The position numbers were made by a program, and so were the translations under genes. 64,000 bases of DNA from JAUIET01 sp964352475. GTDB taxonomy: Bacteria; Pseudomonadota; Gammaproteobacteria; Pseudomonadales; JAUIET01. The notes beneath the pieces were generated by a model. The model was not told where the DNA came from. It did not search any database and saw nothing but the letters and a program-made list of their open reading frames with translations. Shown in pieces: positions 44,174-52,099 of this stretch (positions within the stretch are counted from its first letter, which is position 1; every line of letters begins with the position of its first letter). Location of the stretch: positions 1 through 64,000 of the forward strand of contig CAYGSL010000003.1 in NCBI GenBank assembly GCA_964352475.1, in the 5' to 3' direction.

Positions 44174-45463
44174 ATGACAATAAACCCTGTCGACATTAGT
44201 GAGCTAGTCAATGAAGACGCCAGCCTGATCAGTCGTAATTGCTGGACGGATCAACGCGTTTATGAGCTTGAAAAAGCCGGTATTTTTGGAAAATCGTGGC
44301 TGTTCCTTGCTCATGAATCGCAATTAAAAAATCCTGGCGACTTTGTGCAAGCTTACATGTGTGAGACACCGATCATCGTTGCACGTGCAGATGATGGGGT
44401 AATTCATGCGAGCATCAATAGCTGCACACATCGCGGCTTGCCCGTTTGCCGCGCTGACCATGGCAATACAAAACGATTCGTTTGTCCGTATCACAATTGG
44501 TCGTATGCGGTAGACGGCAGATTAACGACTATTCCACAAGAGAAACAGCTAAAGAGCTGCCCGGACAAGAGCCAGCTTGGCTTGAAAAAAGTTCCACGCA
44601 TTGAGTCTTACCAAGGCCTTTACTTTGGAAGTTTTAACTCAGACATTGAGCCTTTGGACAGTTATCTTGGTGATATGAAGTTCTATCTAGATGCGTTCTT
44701 TGAGCGCTTTAAAAATGGTATCGAATTTATCGGTGCACCACACCGTTGGATCGTTAATGCAAATTGGAAATTACCGGTAGAAAATCAACTAGGGGATGTA
44801 AACCACGGCCCTTACCTGCACGCATCAATCCTGCCACCGGAAGCGAACGACGAAATTATCGCAACAGGACACAGTGTGGTGCCACGCCCAGGTCATGGTG
44901 CAACATTTCGGCTAATGCCCGAGGACACACCTTGGGAACAAGTGGCCTGGGGAATGGAAGGCACCGGAGGCATACTCGGCGGACCTGAGGTGCAGGACTA
45001 TCTACAAACGGTGCAGCGAGAAGCTGCAGAGCGTGTTGGTGCTATACGCTCAAGAATGAAGGGCTTGACCTACGGCGTGTATCCCAATTTGTCTTTTCTC
45101 TGGTCTAACACCTCATTCAAAGTGTCCCATCCGCGTGGACCTGGCAAAGTAGAGTATTGGAGCTGGGCTGTAGTGCCTGCCGATGCACCGGATGCGGTGA
45201 AAAAAGCACTACGCACCAACTACAGTTCTTTCTTCGGGCCGGGCGGTATGGTGGAACAGGAAGATTCAGAATCCTGGACGCAGCAATACCTGGGGGCTAA
45301 CATCGATTTTGCCGACGACCGACCATTTTATTACGGCCTTGGCCTCAATGAAGAAGGCCCGCATGAGCAACTGCCGGGCTTAGTCAGCGTAACGGCCAAT
45401 GAATTTTATGCGCGTGAATTTTTTAAACGCTGGCGCGATGATCTTATGGCGGTGTCTATCTGA
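44174..45463 (+). CDS. Aromatic-ring-hydroxylating (Rieske) dioxygenase alpha subunit
   Basis: Catalytic subunit of a Rieske non-heme iron oxygenase, 429 residues. The Rieske [2Fe-2S] ligands are Cys84 and His86 in SCTHRGLP and Cys104 and His107 in CPYHNWSY. The mononuclear iron site is in ENQLGDVNHGPYLHAS: bridging Asp208, His211 and His216. It dihydroxylates or hydroxylates an aromatic or related substrate. The beta subunit follows with a one-base overlap (TGATG). No ferredoxin or reductase gene is adjacent, so electron transfer partners must be encoded elsewhere. Confidence 0.92.
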   Translation: MTINPVDISELVNEDASLISRNCWTDQRVYELEKAGIFGKSWLFLAHESQLKNPGDFVQAYMCETPIIVARADDGVIHASINSCTHRGLPVCRADHGNTKRFVCPYHNWSYAVDGRLTTIPQEKQLKSCPDKSQLGLKKVPRIESYQGLYFGSFNSDIEPLDSYLGDMKFYLDAFFERFKNGIEFIGAPHRWIVNANWKLPVENQLGDVNHGPYLHASILPPEANDEIIATGHSVVPRPGHGATFRLMPEDTPWEQVAWGMEGTGGILGGPEVQDYLQTVQREAAERVGAIRSRMKGLTYGVYPNLSFLWSNTSFKVSHPRGPGKVEYWSWAVVPADAPDAVKKALRTNYSSFFGPGGMVEQEDSESWTQQYLGANIDFADDRPFYYGLGLNEEGPHEQLPGLVSVTANEFYAREFFKRWRDDLMAVSI

Positions 45464-46020
45464 TGAATCCGACGATCAACAGCCAAATTGAACTGCAGTA
45501 CCGCATTGAGCAATTTTATTACCATGAAGCGCAGCTACTGGATGATAGACAATTTCAGCAATGGCTGGCGCTGCTGGACGAGCGCATTCAGTACGTCATG
45601 CCCAGCCGAACCAACGTTCAGGTGGACAACAGAATGCGCGATAAGGAAGCAATGCTGGATATCTCTCGCGAACTGGAAGGCCAGGATTCAACCGGAAGTC
45701 CACTGCGCGAGGAGAACATCATTCACCTCAGTATGCGAGTACAGCGCGCGTATAAAATCAACTCCTGGGCGGAGAACCCACCGGCACGAACACGCCGCCT
45801 GGTGAGTAATGTTCGTATTGGCGAACACGAACCGGATTCTATAGCGGTAGCCAGTAATTTTATTCTCCACTTCGCACGACCAGGAAGTGCTAACTTTACC
45901 TACAGTGGTGAGCGGCAAGACCAGCTAATCATCAGTGACAAAAACTTCAAAATCGCAAAACGTACTGTTTTGATGGATTACGCTGATATCGAATATCCAA
46001 CGATGGGGCTGCTTTTTTAA
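45463..46020 (+). CDS. Aromatic-ring-hydroxylating dioxygenase beta subunit
   Basis: Structural small subunit of 185 residues with the SnoaL/NTF2-like fold. FYYHEAQLLDDRQFQQWLAL at the N-terminus is the classic beta-subunit opening, followed by RIQYVMPSR and RRLVSNVRIGEH. The length fits. It is last in the operon and its ATG overlaps the alpha stop by one base, ensuring equal synthesis for an alpha3beta3 complex. It ends directly against the convergent YjbQ gene, with no spacer. Confidence 0.9.
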   Translation: MNPTINSQIELQYRIEQFYYHEAQLLDDRQFQQWLALLDERIQYVMPSRTNVQVDNRMRDKEAMLDISRELEGQDSTGSPLREENIIHLSMRVQRAYKINSWAENPPARTRRLVSNVRIGEHEPDSIAVASNFILHFARPGSANFTYSGERQDQLIISDKNFKIAKRTVLMDYADIEYPTMGLLF

Positions 46021-46428
46021 CTATTCCCCTAGGTGAACAACAACATCCCGTGCACCGCTATGATGTCTATGTTCCCATAGGAATACACCTTGCCAGGTAC
46101 CCAGGGCCAAGCATCCCTGCACAATTGGAATACTCAATGAACTCGCTGTGAGTGCGGCTTTGATGTGCGCCGGCATATCGTCCGGACCTTCCAGTGTGTG
46201 CGTGTATAAAGGATCGTTTTCCGGCACCAAACGATTCAACCAGGATTCCAGATCAGTCTTGGCTGACGGGTCGTAGTTTTCCTGAATCAGCAAGCTGGCT
46301 GACGTGTGCCGAATAAAAAGCGTGCACAAACCTTCTGTGTAACCGCTGCCCGAAACCAGCTGATTCAGTGTGCTGGTGAAACTATGCAGCCCTTGACCTT
46401 TCACGGGTACAGACAGAGTTTCAATCAT
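46021..46428 (-). CDS. YjbQ/UPF0047 family protein
   Basis: Small cytosolic protein of 135 residues. The YjbQ signature includes LCTLFIRHTSASLLIQEN and LALGTWQGVFLWEHRHH. Other conserved parts are HTLEGPDDMPAHIKAALT. E. coli YjbQ has weak thiamine-phosphate synthase activity, but the physiological role is unclear. Its start overlaps the AbgT transporter stop by four bases (ATGA), so the two are cotranscribed. Confidence 0.93.
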   Translation of the reverse strand: MIETLSVPVKGQGLHSFTSTLNQLVSGSGYTEGLCTLFIRHTSASLLIQENYDPSAKTDLESWLNRLVPENDPLYTHTLEGPDDMPAHIKAALTASSLSIPIVQGCLALGTWQGVFLWEHRHHSGARDVVVHLGE

Positions 46429-48038
46429 GGATTACTCGGCAATTGATAAGTCACTGCAGCATCCGGACCCAGCGGCCAACCCAGATATACCCAGGCAATC
46501 ATCAGGGCAACACCCGAAATTAGCAGCCAGATCGAATAGGGAATCATCATCGCCGTCAGACTACCCAAGCCGAAATCACTCTTCCACCTCTGTGCAAATA
46601 CAAGAATCAACGGGAAGTACACCATTAGCGGAGTGATGATATTGGTCGCACTGTCACCCACGCGATAGGCAGCAGTAGCACCTTCCGGACTGACTCCCAG
46701 AAGCATCAACATCGGCACCAATACCGGTGCCATCAAGGCCCATTTAGCACTGGCGGAACCGATAAACAAATTCAACAAGCCGGAGAACAACACAATCAGG
46801 CCAAGCACAATTGGCAGTGGCAAACCTGTGGATTTGATTGCGGCCGCTCCATGAACCGCAGAAATCAAACCCAGATTGGACCAATTAAACATGGCTACAA
46901 AATGCGCCGCTGCAAAAGCAAGTACCAGATAATAGCCCAGGGTTTTCATCGATTCGGCCATCATATCGACCAGGTCGCGATGATTATTAATCGTCTTTGC
47001 CGCAGCCCCATAGGCCCAGCCACTGGCGAGGAAGAGAACGAAAAACGCAGCTACCAGGCTCTTGTAAAACGGTCGGTAGGTAGTGTGTATGGAACAGCTA
47101 CCAGCCTCTATTGTTCCAGGCGCGCAAGCTTCTTCATTAATTAGTGGTGTATTCGGACCCAAAGTCATCACGGCCCATGCGGCAATCACCGCAAGTGCGG
47201 CCCAGCCCGCATAGCGCAAACCGCTACGCTGCTCATCAGTTAATGACTTGTTCTCACTGCCATCACCATAGGCTTCGGCATCTTCTTCGCTGGGCTGCCA
47301 TTTCCCTAAACCAGGCTCGATTATTTTGTCTGTTACATACCAGATAATCGGCAGGTACAAAAATGTCATCGCGAATATAAAATAGGCATTGCCCGCAATG
47401 TTGCTGTTCCAAGTCGGGTCCAGCGCACTGGCTAGCACAGCTTCTTCCGTAATACCAAACAGCAAGGCATCAAGCTGCCCCGGGCTGATATTCGCAGAAA
47501 AACCACCAGAGACCCCGGCAAACGCTGCAGCAATGCCCGCCAAGGGGTGGCGGCCTGCTGCGGCAAACAGCACGCCGGCCAGAGGAATCAATACTACGTA
47601 ACCAGCGTCAGCAGCATGATTACCAACCATTGCTACCAGCGCGACCACTGGAGTCAGTAGTGCTTTGGGTGAACTGCGTACCGCAGCGCTCATTGCCGCC
47701 GCGAACAGGCCGCTGCGCTCGGCAACACCGGCACCGAGCATAACAACTAGCACATAACCTAATGGGTGGAAATGGGTAAAGGTTTTCGGCATATCTACCC
47801 AAAGACGCTGAATATTTTCAGCGCTGAGCAAGCTTGCCGCGAATATTTCCACGGGATTGCCGTTTGCATCAACCTTGGTAGGGTGCATAGCCGACAATTC
47901 GATCAGCTGAAACACAACAGAGATTACGATTAACAGCAGCGTCAGATACAAGAAAATAAACACCGGATCCGGCAATTTATTGCCGGTGTGTTCTATCCAA
48001 CGGAGGAATGGGTTCATTTGAGCCGGGTTGTTATTCAT
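46425..48038 (-). CDS. AbgT-family transporter
   Basis: Inner-membrane transporter of 537 residues with about 11 hydrophobic segments. AbgT features include FLRWIEHTGNKLPDP at the N-terminus, LVVMLGAGVAERSGLFAAAM, GNHAADAGYVVLIPLAGVLF and RVGDSATNIITPLMVYFPL. E. coli AbgT imports p-aminobenzoyl-glutamate; other members export sulfonamides by proton exchange. The substrate here is unknown. GGAG precedes the ATG. It is in an operon with yjbQ and divergent from the sulfatase. Confidence 0.92.
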   Translation of the reverse strand: MNNNPAQMNPFLRWIEHTGNKLPDPVFIFLYLTLLLIVISVVFQLIELSAMHPTKVDANGNPVEIFAASLLSAENIQRLWVDMPKTFTHFHPLGYVLVVMLGAGVAERSGLFAAAMSAAVRSSPKALLTPVVALVAMVGNHAADAGYVVLIPLAGVLFAAAGRHPLAGIAAAFAGVSGGFSANISPGQLDALLFGITEEAVLASALDPTWNSNIAGNAYFIFAMTFLYLPIIWYVTDKIIEPGLGKWQPSEEDAEAYGDGSENKSLTDEQRSGLRYAGWAALAVIAAWAVMTLGPNTPLINEEACAPGTIEAGSCSIHTTYRPFYKSLVAAFFVLFLASGWAYGAAAKTINNHRDLVDMMAESMKTLGYYLVLAFAAAHFVAMFNWSNLGLISAVHGAAAIKSTGLPLPIVLGLIVLFSGLLNLFIGSASAKWALMAPVLVPMLMLLGVSPEGATAAYRVGDSATNIITPLMVYFPLILVFAQRWKSDFGLGSLTAMMIPYSIWLLISGVALMIAWVYLGWPLGPDAAVTYQLPSNP

Positions 48039-48184
48039 AGTGTCTCCGAAGCAGACTGAGCGAATGCTAAATGCACAGCTTCAATATGTAATTGTTGTAT
48101 ATGAAGCGTTGGTTGTGGAAAGGTATGATTGACCACACAATGCCAACATTAACATATCCAAGCTGTAGATTTTACGCAATTATC

Positions 48185-49837
48185 ATGCGCTTGTTTGCCG
48201 TATTTTCAGTGACTTTATTCAGCGTGTTTGTTGCGGCAAGCGACAAACCTAATATTCTATTGCTGATGGCAGAGGATCTTAGCCCCAGAATTGGCACATT
48301 TGGAGATTCGATCGCCCAGACGCCGCATATTAATACTCTTGCGGAACAAGGTGTGCGCTTTACTAACGTTTTCACAACAGCTGGTGTTTGCGCACCCAGT
48401 CGTGCCGCGACCGTAATGGGTATGCACCAGATCTCTTTCGGCGCTCAGCACATGCGCACTTCTCGTGAAGACTATTTGGCCTTACCACCAGTTGATGCAA
48501 AAGCGTTCCCCGAAATACTGCGCAGACTTGGCTATTTCACTCTGACAGACGGAAAACTGGATTTTCAGTTCTCAGGCACCGTGGGAGGTGGCCCATTCAC
48601 TATATGGGATCTTCAAGGCAGAGACATCAGTATTGAGGACGCGCCACTCAACAAGCCTTTTTTTGCGCAGATAAATTTTCCAATTACGCATGAAAGCGGC
48701 GTGTTTCCACCACTGGGCAGTTGGCCAAACAGCGTCACTCATTTTGTTATGCAGGTCATGAGGTCAATATTGAATTGGTCAGCACCTGAAGGTACGCCGG
48801 TTGCCGAGCAAGAAATTGTTCTTGAGCCGTACTATCCTGACACACCTACTGTCAGGTCTGACATTGCGCGCCATTATCAGAATATTTCGGCAATGGATGC
48901 TCAGGTAGGTCAGATTTTGGCGTATCTTCAGGAAAGTGGGCTTGCTGAAAACACCATTGTTATCTGGACTAGTGATCATGGCGACGGTTTACCGCGCGCA
49001 AAACGTGAGCTTTATGACAGCGGTCTAAAAGTACCTATGGTGGTGTATTGGCCGGAACGGTTCCGACCTGAGCACATGAGCCCAGGTGCCACAGATTCGC
49101 AGCTGATAAGCTTTGTTGACCTGGCCCCCACTATCCTTTCGATGGCGGGCGGCGACAAACCAGTCGCAATGCATGGCCAGGATTTTTTAAACCCATCAAC
49201 ACCGGATCGGAAGTATATATACGCATCTCGTGATCGCATAGATGAGGTAACAGACCGGCAGCGCGCCATACGCAGCACTCGATTCAAGCTAATACGTAGT
49301 TACCAGCCGGAGCAAGTTGGTGGGCATGCGCTGAATTTTCGCGACAATATTCCGATGATGCGCGAAATGCAGACCTTGTTCGAACAAGGAAAATTAAACA
49401 AGGCACAGCGCCTGTGGTTTGAACCACCTGGGGCTCAGCGTTTATTCGACCTGCGCAACGACCCCCACGAATTGACCAACCTTGCAGACAATGCGCAATA
49501 TAGGTCTGTGCTTAGCGAGTTAAACGGCGAGCTGGATGCGTGGCTTACGCGCGTTGGTGACTGGAGCGAAGACAACGAACAAGAAATGATTGAGCGTATT
49601 CAACCCAGCGGCCAGCAAGGAATCACGCCAGTTCCAACGGTACGAATAGGGTCAAGCGGGGTCACCATACAATCTCGCGAACGTCATGCGTCGTTGGGTT
49701 ATAGCCTGAATGACGGCGATTGGCAGCTGTACACCAGCCCTATCAAGGTCCAGTCGGGCGATCTGATCACGGCAAAAGCGGTACGTTATGGTTGGACCGA
49801 AAGCGAGACCATCAGCGTGACTATTGGTAACTTATAG
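48185..49837 (+). CDS. Secreted sulfatase with C-terminal chitobiase-type domain
   Basis: Second sulfatase in the window. From ATG 48185 the product is about 550 residues with a Sec signal peptide (RLFAVFSVTLFSVFVAAS). Metal ligands lie in LLLMAEDLSPRIG, the formylglycine motif is CAPSRAAT near residue 63, and WTSDHGDGLPRAK adds further ligands. After the sulfatase domain, a short beta-sandwich (TVRIGSSGVTIQSRERHASL to TAKAVRYGW) resembles the CHB_HEX C-terminal domain of chitobiases. Several upstream in-frame starts exist (48092, 48101, 48125, 48140); none has a clear ribosome-binding site, so the start is uncertain. It is divergent from the AbgT gene. Confidence 0.88.
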   Translation: MRLFAVFSVTLFSVFVAASDKPNILLLMAEDLSPRIGTFGDSIAQTPHINTLAEQGVRFTNVFTTAGVCAPSRAATVMGMHQISFGAQHMRTSREDYLALPPVDAKAFPEILRRLGYFTLTDGKLDFQFSGTVGGGPFTIWDLQGRDISIEDAPLNKPFFAQINFPITHESGVFPPLGSWPNSVTHFVMQVMRSILNWSAPEGTPVAEQEIVLEPYYPDTPTVRSDIARHYQNISAMDAQVGQILAYLQESGLAENTIVIWTSDHGDGLPRAKRELYDSGLKVPMVVYWPERFRPEHMSPGATDSQLISFVDLAPTILSMAGGDKPVAMHGQDFLNPSTPDRKYIYASRDRIDEVTDRQRAIRSTRFKLIRSYQPEQVGGHALNFRDNIPMMREMQTLFEQGKLNKAQRLWFEPPGAQRLFDLRNDPHELTNLADNAQYRSVLSELNGELDAWLTRVGDWSEDNEQEMIERIQPSGQQGITPVPTVRIGSSGVTIQSRERHASLGYSLNDGDWQLYTSPIKVQSGDLITAKAVRYGWTESETISVTIGNL

Positions 49838-49868
49838 CAACACTGCTCGCTTCATTAACTTGTATAGG

Positions 49869-51605
49869 CTAATTTAGCCTGGCTTCAACAGCGTCCAGAA
49901 AACCAAACATATCCACCACATTTTCTTTGTCAGGTTCGCTGGTCTTGCCTTTAATATCACCAGTGATAGTTCCGTCTGCTACGGTTTCTATCAGTGCTTT
50001 TTTAAGTTGGTCAGCGTAATCCACCAAGGCCTGATTGTCTTCACGTTCGCCCAGTGTAGCCAGGGCATTTGCCAATGCGTACAGTAATGCCGAAGAGTTA
50101 AACAATGCCACTTTGCCATCTGATTCAAGATACTTGAGGTATAAATCGTGCGCCGTGCCGTGCGGTGCTTCGTAGAGCATAGTGCCGTCTTTACTTTCTA
50201 TGATTGAGCTAGCGGTAGCCAGACTACCGCCCAGCGCGGCTGAGATATCAGAGAAAATATCGCCATCCAGGTTTTGCGCCGGGTAAGAACCATTGCGAGG
50301 CGGGTCAGTAATCAGTTTTTTCAGCTGGCTAGACGGGCGCATGATCATAAATGACGGTGGCGGCGTGTCTTGCTTGGCGAGTTCCCGTCTCACTTGAGTG
50401 ATCACTGTACTGAACACCTCATCATATTCCATGTATTCGCGCTTCAATCCGAAATACACTTCCTTGTTGTTACGGGAGGCGTCACTGAACACCTGGCGAA
50501 CCCAGTCCATTATGGCTTCGCGGTCGTTGGACATGAGCAGCACGGGATCATTCTTGTTCACGCGGCGCGCGTGTTTTTCACTACCGTCCACAATCACTTT
50601 TAGTATGCCATCTTCAAGCATTGGTGCATTGAAGCTGCCATACTGGTCGCCACCGCCGGCGCTCATTCGCGATATTGATACACGCGTCTTGCGATCCGAC
50701 AAACCGTAGCGCTTAAGCTCTTCAACCAGCTTGAAGAGCTTGCGGCCAGTGGTGTTGTCTGGAACGCCCCACAGCGCTCGTTCAGGCGGATTTGCCACCA
50801 GGCGCGCCGCTTGCGCATCTATCAGCTCGTAGTGGTATTCGAGACCCAACTCTGCAAATTTCTGTCGATAGTCTGATTCAAAAATCGACTCTATCGCCTC
50901 ACGCATGACGCCGTCATAACCCGGAATGACAGTATCCTTAAGACCAAGATAGGTATCGCGCTTCTCTTCCACCGCGCGAGTAAAGAAACTGTGTGCCCAT
51001 TTTTTGACTTCTTCAATGTCATTAGTCGCCAATAACCAGGGGTCACCTTTGTTAATAAACCGTCGGTGAAGTTCCTCTGGATCGCCGCTGCTACCGACAA
51101 ACATCAACTTCAACACACCCGTGTCGCTGGCTAGCTTGTTGTGACTGTGTTTGATACCCCCTGTTTCCATGGTATCAACGACGATATCTCGGCCCTTCCA
51201 GCCAGGTTTTCTCAACTCAAGATTACGAAACGGGATGTCTTCTCGAATAATATTCCCACCGATGCCTTTGCGTATCGCACCATTGGGTGACTTGGTGGCC
51301 AGGCGATGAAGCTTGGCTTCGTCAATACCAGGGTGCTTGGCCAACAATTCATCCAATTGCTGTCGATTCACCGTCATGCCGGCATTCTTTATTCCAACAC
51401 CGTGCTCCTTGAGTGCGTTAATGGCATCAAGCACGGCTTCACCATTGCTTAGCAGGCGGTTTTCCGCGGTAAGGTCTATCTCAACCAAGTTGATATCGAG
51501 GCGGCTTGTTACAAATTGCTGCAGAATTCGCTCGAAGGCAATTTGTGCCATCTCATCGCCGTGTAATACCACCAGCGGGTTTTTTACTGCTAATTTTCCG
51601 GCCAT
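49869..51605 (-). CDS. Isocitrate dehydrogenase, long form
   Basis: TCA-cycle enzyme that oxidatively decarboxylates isocitrate to 2-oxoglutarate. The first half follows the eukaryote-like type II enzyme: KSPNGAIRKGIGGNIIRED matches its phosphate-loop segment. The C-terminal half keeps NLDGDIFSDISAALGGSLAT and TMLYEAPHGTAHDLY (cofactor-binding region). At 578 residues it is about 170 longer than the usual 400-residue type II enzyme. The extra length includes two similar segments (DPWLLATNDIEEVKKWAHSF and DPVLLMSNDREAIMDWVRQV), which suggests an internal duplication. Coenzyme specificity (NAD or NADP) is not obvious from sequence. Confidence 0.88.
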   Translation of the reverse strand: MAGKLAVKNPLVVLHGDEMAQIAFERILQQFVTSRLDINLVEIDLTAENRLLSNGEAVLDAINALKEHGVGIKNAGMTVNRQQLDELLAKHPGIDEAKLHRLATKSPNGAIRKGIGGNIIREDIPFRNLELRKPGWKGRDIVVDTMETGGIKHSHNKLASDTGVLKLMFVGSSGDPEELHRRFINKGDPWLLATNDIEEVKKWAHSFFTRAVEEKRDTYLGLKDTVIPGYDGVMREAIESIFESDYRQKFAELGLEYHYELIDAQAARLVANPPERALWGVPDNTTGRKLFKLVEELKRYGLSDRKTRVSISRMSAGGGDQYGSFNAPMLEDGILKVIVDGSEKHARRVNKNDPVLLMSNDREAIMDWVRQVFSDASRNNKEVYFGLKREYMEYDEVFSTVITQVRRELAKQDTPPPSFMIMRPSSQLKKLITDPPRNGSYPAQNLDGDIFSDISAALGGSLATASSIIESKDGTMLYEAPHGTAHDLYLKYLESDGKVALFNSSALLYALANALATLGEREDNQALVDYADQLKKALIETVADGTITGDIKGKTSEPDKENVVDMFGFLDAVEARLN

Positions 51606-51704
51606 ATCACTTACTCACCCGTTCTCTCTTTTCGAGCAGAATAGATAGCCCGACCATCGAATGCAAGTTATAGTCTTGGGCTGCGATTGCAACAGGAGAA
51701 TATA

Positions 51705-52097
51705 ATGCCAGCCAAAATCATCCTCTGGTTTTCAGTTGTCATGCTTGGACTTTATGGCATCAGCTGTTTTTTCAATGCCAACCTTGCGGCTGATTATGCG
51801 GGTCTAGCGATCACAAATACGGATGCGCGGATTGAGATGATTGCAATGTATGGTGGCGTACAAACTGCAGTTGCTCTGTTCTGTCTGTTGGGCGTTCTAA
51901 AACCGATCCAATACCAACAACCCGCGTTGTTATTGCTGGTACTGGTATTCGGTGGCCTTGCGCTTGGCCGCGTCTATGGCTTACTGACGGGTAGTGAAGG
52001 TGCTGGTATTTATACCCATGGCGCACTGGCCTACGAAGTATTTTCGCTGTTGTTAGCTGCTTACGCCTTACGTCAGCAGAACAACACAGCCGCCTAG
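51705..52097 (+). CDS. DUF4345-like small integral membrane protein
   Basis: Predicted inner-membrane protein of 130 residues with four hydrophobic segments, starting with IILWFSVVMLGLYGISCFF. The segment IEMIAMYGGVQTAVALFCLLG and the late LALGRVYGLLTGSEG match the DUF4345 family, whose function is unknown. CAGGAGA sits seven bases before ATG 51705; an upstream in-frame GTG/ATG is less likely. It is divergent from the isocitrate dehydrogenase gene and converges on the DUF3604 gene with a two-base gap. Confidence 0.8.
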   Translation: MPAKIILWFSVVMLGLYGISCFFNANLAADYAGLAITNTDARIEMIAMYGGVQTAVALFCLLGVLKPIQYQQPALLLLVLVFGGLALGRVYGLLTGSEGAGIYTHGALAYEVFSLLLAAYALRQQNNTAA

Positions 52098-52099
52098 AA

